In this document: positions 1 through 6,099 of the stretch, in pieces
Layout: each line of letters starts with the position of its first letter
Numbering within the stretch: the stretch's first letter is position 1
NCBI GenBank assembly: GCA_051648365.1
Contig: JBOFEZ010000152.1
Location: 1-17,703, forward strand
Reading direction: 5' to 3'
Source: JAGNZR01 sp051648365
GTDB lineage: Bacteria; Fusobacteriota; Fusobacteriia; Fusobacteriales; Fusobacteriaceae
DNA: 17,703 nt
The notes under the pieces: model-generated
What the model was told of the DNA's origin: nothing
Seen by the model: the letters and a program-made list of their open reading frames with translations, nothing else
Databases searched by the model: none
Made by a program: the position numbers and the translations under genes

Positions 1-254
1 AAGAACCGGCGGAAGGACTTAGTTATACTGAGCACAATGATTCAAAATACATACCAGTTGGATTAGTTGGAAGATTGCCTGTAAAATTTATAGGTATAGC
101 TCGAAAAGGAATGAAAGTTGTACCTTCCCATATTCCAGGAGTTGGACGTGCTTTTGACAATTCAAAAGATAACTATGACAAAGTAATTGGCTATATCGTA
201 GAAAATAACGACGAAGAAGGAATTAGAAGAGTTAAAATTAAAATAGGGAAATAA
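1..254 (+). CDS. C-terminus of a phage tail-fibre/tail-spike-type protein (5' end outside window)
   Basis: An open frame enters from the left edge (first full codon at base 3) and stops with TAA at 252-254, giving 83 residues. It contains a VGLVGRLPVKFIG stretch, a KGMKVVPSHIPGVGRAF stretch and a VIGYIVE strand. This layout resembles the C-terminal self-cleaving or chaperone domains (Peptidase_G2-like) that end many Gram-positive phage fibres, where the domain helps the trimer fold and is then cut off. That assignment is from memory of the family pattern, not a search. The gene ends directly at a bidirectional terminator that separates it from the opposing minus-strand operon. The collagen-like fibre at the right edge is the kind of protein that could carry such an ending. 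A generic structural-protein beta domain is the main alternative. Confidence 0.5.
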   Translation, partial: EPAEGLSYTEHNDSKYIPVGLVGRLPVKFIGIARKGMKVVPSHIPGVGRAFDNSKDNYDKVIGYIVENNDEEGIRRVKIKIGK

Positions 255-281
255 AAAAAGAGGCAATTGCCTCTTTTTTTT
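253..281. terminator. Bidirectional intrinsic terminator
   Basis: This is an almost perfect palindrome with 14-bp arms centred between 266 and 267. A GC-containing core (GAGGC AATT GCCTC) is flanked by an A run on the left and a T run on the right, so it works as hairpin plus U tract on both strands. It sits exactly between two convergent genes. The plus-strand stop TAA (252-254) and the minus-strand stop TAA (282-280) lie at the two ends of the stem. Confidence 0.9.
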
Positions 282-597
282 ATTGTGCCGAATTTATTTC
301 TAAGTTTAAAATCCCATCGTTATTGGCAAAATAGCCATTAGCATCGAATGATGCTCTAATTAAAAAAATTGAAACAATATTAAAAACAGGGACATTATTA
401 ATACTCATCGTTGCTGGATTATCTTTCATTAATTTTGGAATAAAGATACTTTTACTTATCTCGCTTACTGAAGATAGTATAATACTCTTCACTAGATGTC
501 CGGATTCTTGCTTATATATACATTTTAAATCCATTGATTCAATTATAAAAGACACTTGGCTCGAATTTGAGTCTATATACGATATTGTTGTATTCAT
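280..597 (-). CDS. Unknown 105-aa protein, last gene of the RiPP operon
   Basis: The gene runs from ATG at 597 to TAA at 282-280. A GGGAGGG ribosome site lies upstream, overlapping the 4-bp gap to the preceding gene. No family is recognised. The protein has no signal peptide or transmembrane segment. It has one Cys (in the LKCIYKQ stretch) and alternating hydrophobic strands near the C-terminus (FNIVSIFLIRASFD), suggesting a small alpha/beta fold. It is the final gene before the terminator and is probably co-transcribed with the radical SAM genes from the promoter at 5121-5150. The context suggests a role in peptide maturation, binding or immunity, but nothing in the sequence proves any of these. 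Confidence 0.65.
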   Translation of the reverse strand: MNTTISYIDSNSSQVSFIIESMDLKCIYKQESGHLVKSIILSSVSEISKSIFIPKLMKDNPATMSINNVPVFNIVSIFLIRASFDANGYFANNDGILNLEINSAQ

Positions 598-601
598 AGT
601 T

Positions 602-925
602 TTAAATTCCCTCCCTTTTTTTAGCTACTACTTTTAGATTATAGTCATTTGGAAGGTATGTGTGGGCAGATATAATTGCTTCAAGGACTGTATATCTTTC
701 TCCAGATATTGTAATGTCAAATCCGACAATATCTCCTATTAGCATTGAAATTTTATTTCTTGAATCATTTGGATCAAAATCTACGCCAATAAATGTAAAA
801 AGATTAAATAATCCACCGTCGTGTGTTTTTTTTATTATTGTTTTCTTTAACATATCAAACTCCAAAACAAAATTGGAAAAACTTCTTTTCTCATTGTTAT
901 TTAATTGTATATTGATAAAAACCAA
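602..925 (-). CDS. Unknown 107-aa protein in the RiPP operon
   Basis: The frame is open from a GTG at 934, but that codon lies inside the AGGAGG ribosome site (939-934). The better start is TTG at 925, with an 8-nt spacer, giving 107 residues. The 5' end overlaps the upstream 88-aa gene by 29 nt, which suggests translational coupling. The N-terminus is basic and polar. The centre holds a hydrophobic GGLFNLFTFIGVDFD segment and a strand-rich stretch (IVGFDITISGERYTV). There is no Cys-rich motif, signal peptide or membrane segment, and no family is recognised. It may be distantly related to the following 105-aa protein, since both have a hydrophobic strand leading into an F-D pair, but that resemblance is weak. 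Confidence 0.6.
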   Translation of the reverse strand: MVFINIQLNNNEKRSFSNFVLEFDMLKKTIIKKTHDGGLFNLFTFIGVDFDPNDSRNKISMLIGDIVGFDITISGERYTVLEAIISAHTYLPNDYNLKVVAKKREGI

Positions 926-1163
926 GATTCTCACCTCCTAGCTTTGCTTCTGGAGCAAAGTTTTCTTCGGAAATTGTGAATACAACCCTATATGCTTTCT
1001 CCTCATCAACAATACAACGACTAGAAATTATTTCATCTCCTATTTTTTCAATACTAAAAATCTCATTATAAAAATCTTCAATATCAGGTATTTCAATTTT
1101 TTGAAAAACAACCCGATATTCTACAAATCTATATGATGCTATAGCTTTACTTAATATATTCAA
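897..1163 (-). CDS. Unknown 88-aa protein, coupled to the downstream maturase
   Basis: The gene starts with TTG at 1163, overlapping the TGA stop of the radical SAM gene (TTGA), behind a GAGGGGGT ribosome site. It ends with TAA at 897. The 88 residues alternate strands and a helix (YRFVEYRVVFQKIEI, then a DFYNEIFSIEKIG helix, then AYRVVFTISEENF), fitting a small alpha/beta or ferredoxin-like fold. There is a single Cys in SSRCIVDEE. Small accessory proteins of this size are common beside radical SAM peptide maturases, including in the CXXX-repeat systems, and can bind the precursor leader. That role is inferred from size and position only. No family is recognised. Confidence 0.65.
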   Translation of the reverse strand: MNILSKAIASYRFVEYRVVFQKIEIPDIEDFYNEIFSIEKIGDEIISSRCIVDEEKAYRVVFTISEENFAPEAKLGGENLGFYQYTIK

Positions 1164-2458
1164 AATTTTAACCCCCTCATATTGAGCACTTCAACCGCTC
1201 TATCTTCCCAAGCTGCTTTATTCTCCGTCCACGAATAGTGCTCAAACTTTTCTCCAAATATCAATATGTAGTCAGTATATAATTTATAAAATCCATCTAT
1301 TGATATTATTTCTTTTAGCAGTTCTTTTATCTCATTCGCAATTTTCCTGTTGATCTCTTTGCACTTATTAACACTCCCTTGTTTAAAACAAAGTTGACGG
1401 CAAAATGGCTTGAGATTACACTTTTCGCATTCAAACGTTTTTTTTACAGCATTAAATAATTTTGTATTATCAATATATTGGTGCTCAACACTTGAGCTCT
1501 TAATTACAAATTTGTTGTCTTCCTTGCTCCTATAATTGTACCTTTCGCATGACGCAATTACGATATCATTATCATCAATGGCTTCAAAAACTAGTGTTTT
1601 ACCAACATCACAATAGGTCCTATCAACATACATTAAGGTATATGACAAACAAGCTAATTTGAATACATCAAACTGGTATTTTGACTTATTTTTTGTTTTC
1701 AAGCTATTGACAATATCATTTTTGACAAATTGCATTAACCCTCGCATTGTTTTAAATTCTTCGTCGGAGATAGTGTCAATACCATAGTCCATAGACATTG
1801 CAAATGCGTCTACCTTTATTTCCTTGATTGAATTAATTAATGAACTAGATTCAATTGTTAATATTTCTTTTGTAATTACCGCTTTGGCATGAATAATTAA
1901 ATCTGGGAAATGGCTCTTCAATATGGATATATTTTCAACGACATTATCAAATGTTTTAGACCCATCCATTGCGATCCTATACCTATTGTGAATGTCTCTA
2001 TTAAAATCTATTGATGTTCCAATATCTACGGACATTATTTTTTTTGCCTTTGTTTTTGCATGTAGTATCAAATCTATAAAGTCATTATTAACATTATATA
2101 AATTTGTATTTATACTCAAATATACGGCTTCTTTAATTTCATCTATTTTGTCTATTGATTCTAATATGTACTTATTCATTTCATTATTTAGAGACACTTC
2201 TCCCCCAATAAGAACCAGTTTAGTATATCCAATTATTTTATTTAAATTCCTTTTCTTGTAAAACAAAGATATTTCCCTCATAGCCTTATCGATGTGATTC
2301 TTATTCATTTTTATAGTACCTTTTTTCTGATAACAATATGAGCAATTTAAATTGCACCCACTATGTGTTCTAAATAAAATAGTAGCCATATTTCCTTTCG
2401 TAGTTAAGTTCAGTACAAATGGGTCATACGACTCCTCTAAATCAATAAAATTATTCAA
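1160..2458 (-). CDS. Radical SAM/SPASM peptide maturase (second in operon)
   Basis: This 432-residue protein has the radical SAM cluster motif CX3CX2C at Cys35, Cys39 and Cys42 (SGCNLNCSYCYQ) and the SAM-binding GGE at 85-87. A complete seven-Cys SPASM domain follows: Cys283, Cys304, then CX2CX5CX3C at 344, 347, 353 and 357, and Cys366. SPASM enzymes bind auxiliary 4Fe-4S clusters and modify ribosomal peptides, often forming thioether or C-C crosslinks. It lies 12 nt after precursor A, behind AAGGAGGA. The start is TTG at 2458 with a short spacer of about 4 nt, and no better start exists before Met24. Its likely substrates are the two CXXX-repeat peptides immediately upstream. The exact reaction cannot be read from sequence. 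Members of the NCBI family described as maturases for CXXX-repeat targets are the closest known concept. Confidence 0.9.
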   Translation of the reverse strand: MNNFIDLEESYDPFVLNLTTKGNMATILFRTHSGCNLNCSYCYQKKGTIKMNKNHIDKAMREISLFYKKRNLNKIIGYTKLVLIGGEVSLNNEMNKYILESIDKIDEIKEAVYLSINTNLYNVNNDFIDLILHAKTKAKKIMSVDIGTSIDFNRDIHNRYRIAMDGSKTFDNVVENISILKSHFPDLIIHAKAVITKEILTIESSSLINSIKEIKVDAFAMSMDYGIDTISDEEFKTMRGLMQFVKNDIVNSLKTKNKSKYQFDVFKLACLSYTLMYVDRTYCDVGKTLVFEAIDDNDIVIASCERYNYRSKEDNKFVIKSSSVEHQYIDNTKLFNAVKKTFECEKCNLKPFCRQLCFKQGSVNKCKEINRKIANEIKELLKEIISIDGFYKLYTDYILIFGEKFEHYSWTENKAAWEDRAVEVLNMRGLKF

Positions 2459-2470
2459 TTTTCCTCCTTA

Positions 2471-2535
2471 TTAGCCGCTATCTCCGCACCCAGATGAGCT
2501 ATTGCAATTGGAATAGCAGTCAGAATGGCAGTTAG
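2471..2535 (-). repeat. Direct repeat copy 1: core-encoding 3' end of precursor A
   Basis: These 65 bases match 2825-2889 at 61 positions, counted by eye. They encode the end of the CXXX core, the NSSSGCGD tail and the stop codon. Upstream, the sequences of the two precursor genes diverge quickly. This indicates a duplicated or recently gene-converted core. Confidence 0.85.
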
Positions 2536-2800
2536 CATGACAATTAGAATAACAGCTCATTATTGCATTTATATTGTCTATAATTTTTATTAGTTCGGTC
2601 GTTTTTATGTAGCTTCCGGCAGTCACCTTGGTGTAACTATGAGTGAGTGGGCTGTTTTTCGATATTAGAATACACTGGTCGACTATTTGATTCATAAAAG
2701 CAGCAGTCAGGGTAGTCCCAGATGTTGTATTTCCAGGCACTGCCCTAGAAATGCCAGCCTGCTGTATTAGTATTTTTATTTGATCTAATTCTTTTTGCAT
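2471..2800 (-). CDS. RiPP precursor A with CXXX-repeat core
   Basis: This is a 109-aa peptide with ATG at 2800 behind GAGGAGAG. Residues 1 to about 80 form a leader with one Cys (43). The C-terminal core has six Cys at 83, 87, 91, 95, 99 and 105, so five fall at exact four-residue spacing (units CYSN, CHAN, CHSD, CYSN), followed by an NSSSGCGDSG tail. Each repeat ends in Asn or Asp before the next Cys. Such CXXX repeats beside radical SAM/SPASM enzymes mark crosslinked RiPP precursors. The core is nearly identical to that of precursor B, while the leader differs, although both leaders share a faint G-T...S/T-A...N-x-I-hydrophobic pattern. No protease site, such as a GG motif, is evident at the leader/core border (INAIMSC). 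Confidence 0.85.
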   Translation of the reverse strand: MQKELDQIKILIQQAGISRAVPGNTTSGTTLTAAFMNQIVDQCILISKNSPLTHSYTKVTAGSYIKTTELIKIIDNINAIMSCYSNCHANCHSDCYSNCNSSSGCGDSG

Positions 2801-2824
2801 ATCTCTCCTCTTTTAAATTTCTTA

Positions 2825-2889
2825 TTAGCCGTTATCTCCGCACCCAGATGAGCTATTGCAATTGGAATGGCAGTCAGAATGACAATTAG
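2825..2889 (-). repeat. Direct repeat copy 2: core-encoding 3' end of precursor B
   Basis: This is the partner of 2471-2535, with four mismatches in 65 bases counted by eye. At least two mismatches change an amino acid (Ser/Asn in the tail and Tyr/His in a repeat unit). Confidence 0.85.
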
Positions 2890-3097
2890 AATGACAATTA
2901 GCAATGTAACAATTTCCAAGTCCTCTTATTGGCCCAATTATGTTATTTATAGCTGTAGAAGAAAAGACTGTACCTACAACTGGCTTCACCATTGCCCTAG
3001 CTTCTGGGAATAAAAAGAAATTAGGCTGCTCAGTCCCGGCTTGAGCAACTATTTTTTTATCCAATTCTGCCCTCATTGCATTTAAATTAATCTTCAT
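2825..3097 (-). CDS. RiPP precursor B with CXXX-repeat core
   Basis: This is a 90-aa peptide with ATG at 3097, overlapping the end of the 230-aa gene by 11 nt. No good ribosome site lies upstream, so translation is probably coupled to that gene. The leader (1 to about 60) includes an AELDKKIVAQAG helix and a PEARAMVKPVVGTVFSS stretch. The core holds six Cys at 63, 68, 72, 76, 80 and 86: CYIAN, which is one residue longer than the other units, then CHSN, CHSD, CHSN and the NSSSGCGDNG tail. A Gly-Leu-Gly-Asn border (59-62) precedes the first core Cys. It is shorter than precursor A but clearly a paralogue by its core. Its likely processing enzymes are the two flanking radical SAM proteins. Confidence 0.85.
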   Translation of the reverse strand: MKINLNAMRAELDKKIVAQAGTEQPNFFLFPEARAMVKPVVGTVFSSTAINNIIGPIRGLGNCYIANCHSNCHSDCHSNCNSSSGCGDNG

Positions 3098-3779
3098 TCT
3101 TTGAAACCATATTTAAAATTGCCGCCGTCACGATATCTGAATTTTGGGTCATATCACCTAGAACTTCAAGTAGATATATATATTGTTCTTGTGTCACGAT
3201 TGTTGCCTCCTCTAATACATTTTTTCTCATTGAAAGTTTCCTTTTACATTCATCTTCGCAAATCATATTGTCAAATAGTTTGCCTTTCTTTGTCATGTCA
3301 CAAAACGGATTATTGCATTTTGTACATGCTCCATTTATGCTAACAAATGCGTTTTGATAAAATTTTTCATTATAGTTTTCATTTATTCCAGATAAAATAT
3401 TTCCGATATGTGTTCCATCAGAGTAGTGTATATTCAAATTACTATCTATCGAACATAATCCATTTAGTAATGGTCTTAATGCCGAGTATCCTGCTATCAT
3501 TTGAATATAGTAATTTGTCAATAAATCTTTGTCAGAAATGTCGTCTATAACGTCTAAAATATATTTACTGGCAACATCTGAATATGTCATATCTTTCGTT
3601 AAAGATATTGTCCCATCATATAACCTCATATTCGCAACATTCAAATTTGTATCTTCAATTTCAATCCCATTAACTATTAAATGAAAAAAATTCCTATTTG
3701 AAGAGAACTGTTGTATAAATTTTAATATAATATCCTTATTTTCTCTAAATACAATAATATCTACGATAAATCTATTCAT
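3087..3779 (-). CDS. Cys-rich 230-aa protein of the RiPP operon, function unknown
   Basis: The gene starts with ATG at 3779, 2 bp after the upstream maturase stop, and ends inside the start region of precursor B. The first 150 residues are mixed alpha/beta with no motif I can name. A Cys cluster follows: CX2CX4C at 152, 155 and 160, then CX3C at 174 and 178, in a basic setting (TKKGK, CKRKL). This arrangement could hold a metal ion or an auxiliary Fe-S cluster and recalls the Cys spacing of SPASM or zinc-ribbon elements, but there is no radical SAM CX3CX2C motif. A helical C-terminal tail (EEATIVTQEQYIYLLEVL) completes it. Its position between the first maturase and the precursors suggests a dedicated modification partner or leader-binding protein. 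I do not recognise the family. Confidence 0.75.
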   Translation of the reverse strand: MNRFIVDIIVFRENKDIILKFIQQFSSNRNFFHLIVNGIEIEDTNLNVANMRLYDGTISLTKDMTYSDVASKYILDVIDDISDKDLLTNYYIQMIAGYSALRPLLNGLCSIDSNLNIHYSDGTHIGNILSGINENYNEKFYQNAFVSINGACTKCNNPFCDMTKKGKLFDNMICEDECKRKLSMRKNVLEEATIVTQEQYIYLLEVLGDMTQNSDIVTAAILNMVSKNED

Positions 3780-3781
3780 AT

Positions 3782-4981
3782 TTAAACTCCTTCTATAAAA
3801 GTCAAGTATTTTAAATAAAAACTTGGAGACACTTGCCTTTTCACTTCATATGAAATTGAATTTAAAAAGAATTGGTTTGATTTTAATTCCCTAACCATTC
3901 TTATTGACTGTTTTCCAAATTCCTTGTTGTACTCACAAACAGAGTTGAATAACCTATTATTGTCCTTTAAATTGTGAGAAGCACAAACTCCTAGACACCC
4001 AAATCCATTATCATTTTGGCATTTTTTACAATCAAAACTATGCGAAGTCAAATGTTTCATCATATTTATTTTTTCAAAATATTTAGTTACCACTTCTTCA
4101 GTTTCGGATTCTGAGTTTCCATACTTTAAATATTCATTTTGATTATTATGAAACATCATAGAGCATGGAACTAAATCCCCACCAGGAACAACCGTAAGTT
4201 GTCCATGTCCAGCGTGACAATGATGACTTTGATTGTGCTGAAATCCAGCATTGTTAAATTGAGTAATAATGCATCGTCCAGGCTGAAACGTTCCAACATG
4301 GTGAGGGTCCCCAGATTTAAACTGATCTATATAATAATCAAACAAGCTTTTCATGTTTTTTATAATAGTTAAATCAACATTTTCAAAAGTAGAATCAAAC
4401 ATTGGGACTATATTAAAGTGACAAAAGGCTTTGTTATTCTCCATAAAAGAAATATAATCTTCTATATTTTCTAATAAACTAGGGCTCATAACTGTCTGAA
4501 TATTCATTCTTTTTTTATTTAGTGCTATATTGTATTTTTTTATGTTTTCAATTACAATATCATATGATCCACTCCCATTGTGAAAATGACGAACAGCATC
4601 GTGAGCTTTTTTGTTCCCTTCCATTGAAATAGTTATATTTGTTGGCATCTTTGAGTTTTTTATTTTCGACACCAGCCTCTCGTCGTAAATAGTTCCATTC
4701 GTTATGATTCCACAAGTAACTAAAAGCTCGGAATCGGATTCCATCATAATATTCCCTAAATCAATAGCGTATAGAACATTTTCCATTACCAGTAGACTTT
4801 CTCCGCCATAGATTTTTATAAATATATTTTTTTCTTTTTTTATTTTACATATACCGACCGCGGCGTCGAAAGCTTTTTTTATCTCAGCTTTGGTCGTATG
4901 GTTGTTTATTTTTCTTGAAGCAAAACAAAAATGACAAGCTAAATTACAAGAAGTATTCGGAACCAATTCAATTGTAAACAT
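3782..4981 (-). CDS. Radical SAM/SPASM peptide maturase (first in operon)
   Basis: This 399-residue protein has the CX3CX2C motif close to the N-terminus (Cys12, Cys16, Cys19 in TSCNLACHFCFA) and GGE at 59-61 for SAM binding. Its seven-Cys SPASM domain has CX12GX4-type spacing ending at Cys255 and Cys273, then Cys318, Cys321, Cys329 and Cys333 (CX2CX7CX3C, the middle gap two residues longer than usual), and Cys349. It is an anaerobic-type maturase (anSME/peptide-crosslinking class). ATG at 4981 lies 6 nt after GGGAGG. It is the first gene of the operon, about 133 nt downstream of the predicted transcription start. The short segment before the first cluster Cys contrasts with the second maturase, so the two enzymes probably act in different ways on the same peptides. 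Confidence 0.9.
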   Translation of the reverse strand: MFTIELVPNTSCNLACHFCFASRKINNHTTKAEIKKAFDAAVGICKIKKEKNIFIKIYGGESLLVMENVLYAIDLGNIMMESDSELLVTCGIITNGTIYDERLVSKIKNSKMPTNITISMEGNKKAHDAVRHFHNGSGSYDIVIENIKKYNIALNKKRMNIQTVMSPSLLENIEDYISFMENNKAFCHFNIVPMFDSTFENVDLTIIKNMKSLFDYYIDQFKSGDPHHVGTFQPGRCIITQFNNAGFQHNQSHHCHAGHGQLTVVPGGDLVPCSMMFHNNQNEYLKYGNSESETEEVVTKYFEKINMMKHLTSHSFDCKKCQNDNGFGCLGVCASHNLKDNNRLFNSVCEYNKEFGKQSIRMVRELKSNQFFLNSISYEVKRQVSPSFYLKYLTFIEGV

Positions 4982-5279
4982 TTACATCCTCCCTTTATTC
5001 TATCCTTAATGCTTTATTTAAAAGTGTAGAGTGGTTTTAATAAATACGCAAAATTCAAAAATAAAGATACAATAAACATTATTCTGCCAATTACTCATAA
5101 AACATTATTAAAATATAGAGATTATAAAGCGTGGGCAATGAATATGTCAATCCGATGATTTGCCTCTTTCAATTTTAATATGTAAAAACTAATCAACTTA
5201 AGAATCTAAACCTCCAAATATTCGCAAGTAAATATTGGCACTTTGGTTCGGGTTCTCAATTAAAGACAATGGAGAAAAT
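4982..5279. other. Divergent intergenic region between RiPP operon and ParB-like gene
   Basis: About 300 bases carry no convincing gene. The region holds the minus-strand promoter at 5121-5150 and a roughly 133-nt AT-rich leader for the RiPP operon. I see no stable hairpin or riboswitch in the leader. A plus-strand promoter for the 5280 gene was not clear: TTGCCT near 5160 has only a weak -10 partner. Confidence 0.6.
5121..5150 (-). promoter_or_regulatory. Consensus sigma-70 promoter for the RiPP operon
   Basis: On the minus strand, TTGACA (5150-5145) and TATAAT (5126-5121) are separated by 18 nt. Both hexamers match consensus perfectly. Transcription would start near 5114 and leave a leader of about 133 nt before the ATG at 4981. 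It points only towards the minus-strand maturase operon. Confidence 0.85.
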
Positions 5280-6089
5280 ATGATAAACACACATAACAAA
5301 ATAAAAAAGCTCAATGCAATGATAAAAGCAAATGATGATAATTTTAACCTAATTCTTGAGAGAAAAAATCTCATAGAAAAATATATGAAAATGAGTCCGT
5401 CTACTTATGTCTATCAAAGTGAAGAGAGGAAGGAATATGATTTTGGGCAATTAAGCGAAAGCGATGTTAAATTTTTGTATTCCATTTTCATAGAAGGATT
5501 AAAAAAAATTCCATTTGAAAAGACAACAATTAAATGCCTGAATTTAATTACAATACCAACAAACTGTGATTACGATCAGATGGCAAAAGAACACAATAAT
5601 AACTACACAAAAAATAAAAAATTAGATTTTCTTGGTGATGATGTTATAGCAAATGGAACATATTGGCCAGTAGTTGTTAATGAAAAAGCCGGACCTGTTT
5701 ATTCAATTTTGGAAGGTAGCCACAGAGTAGAGGCCGTAAAAAACAAAGATATGGATTATGAGTTTTTTTTAATTACTTCCAATTTAGACATTCAAGACCT
5801 AGAGCTTACAATTAAAATACCATATGCTGATGATATAGAATATCTTAAGGCTCACATAAATTATGGGCCAATATATAGGCTCGGGACATTAAGAGTCGGA
5901 GAAAATGGATTATTTTACTATGCTACATTCTCAAGAGACATAATTAGAACATTCGGTAATTTATTTGTAATTTATTTTGTAAATGCTTTTGGTGTTGGAT
6001 TGAGAAACTATATGGAGCTATATAAGCTTAAGCCATGCGACCTTCCGGGGAATGAATACATAAATAATAAAAAAAACACACCTAAATAG
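5280..6089 (+). CDS. ParB/sulfiredoxin-fold protein, role unknown
   Basis: The frame extends upstream to a TTG at 5235 without a ribosome site. ATG at 5280 behind GGAGAA is preferred and gives 269 residues. A central region reads YWPVVVNEK, then VYSILEGSHRVEAVKN, the signature of ParB N-terminal/sulfiredoxin-like domains (Gly-Ser-His-Arg at about 146-149). This fold binds nucleotides or acts as a nuclease, CTPase or kinase in different families. The N-terminus is a Lys-rich helix. A hydrophobic segment near the C-terminus (NLFVIYFVNAFGVGL) could be buried or membrane-associated. There is no helix-turn-helix, so partitioning is unlikely. Relatives sometimes sit in surface-glycan loci, and this gene is convergent with a sugar cytidylyltransferase, but that link is inference. 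Confidence 0.7.
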   Translation: MINTHNKIKKLNAMIKANDDNFNLILERKNLIEKYMKMSPSTYVYQSEERKEYDFGQLSESDVKFLYSIFIEGLKKIPFEKTTIKCLNLITIPTNCDYDQMAKEHNNNYTKNKKLDFLGDDVIANGTYWPVVVNEKAGPVYSILEGSHRVEAVKNKDMDYEFFLITSNLDIQDLELTIKIPYADDIEYLKAHINYGPIYRLGTLRVGENGLFYYATFSRDIIRTFGNLFVIYFVNAFGVGLRNYMELYKLKPCDLPGNEYINNKKNTPK

Positions 6090-6099
6090 TGTGTTTTTT
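6071..6099. terminator. Bidirectional terminator whose loop contains both stop codons
   Basis: The 11-bp stem AAAAAACACAC (6071-6081) pairs with GTGTGTTTTTT (6089-6099) around a 7-nt loop (6082-6088). It has a U tract on either strand. The minus-strand stop TAG (6084-6082) and the plus-strand stop TAG (6087-6089) fall in the loop, so the two convergent genes overlap by 8 nt across it. Confidence 0.88.

Noticed and set aside
660..941. A plus-strand open frame of 93 codons opposite the small RiPP-operon genes
   Set aside because: It lies antisense to a gene with a proper ribosome site and has none of its own. The sequence reads as the mirror of the coding strand.
2471..3097. The 12-nt periodic repeats in the precursor genes as a CRISPR-like array
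   Set aside because: The repeats are in frame, encode Cys-x-x-x units, and have no unique spacers.
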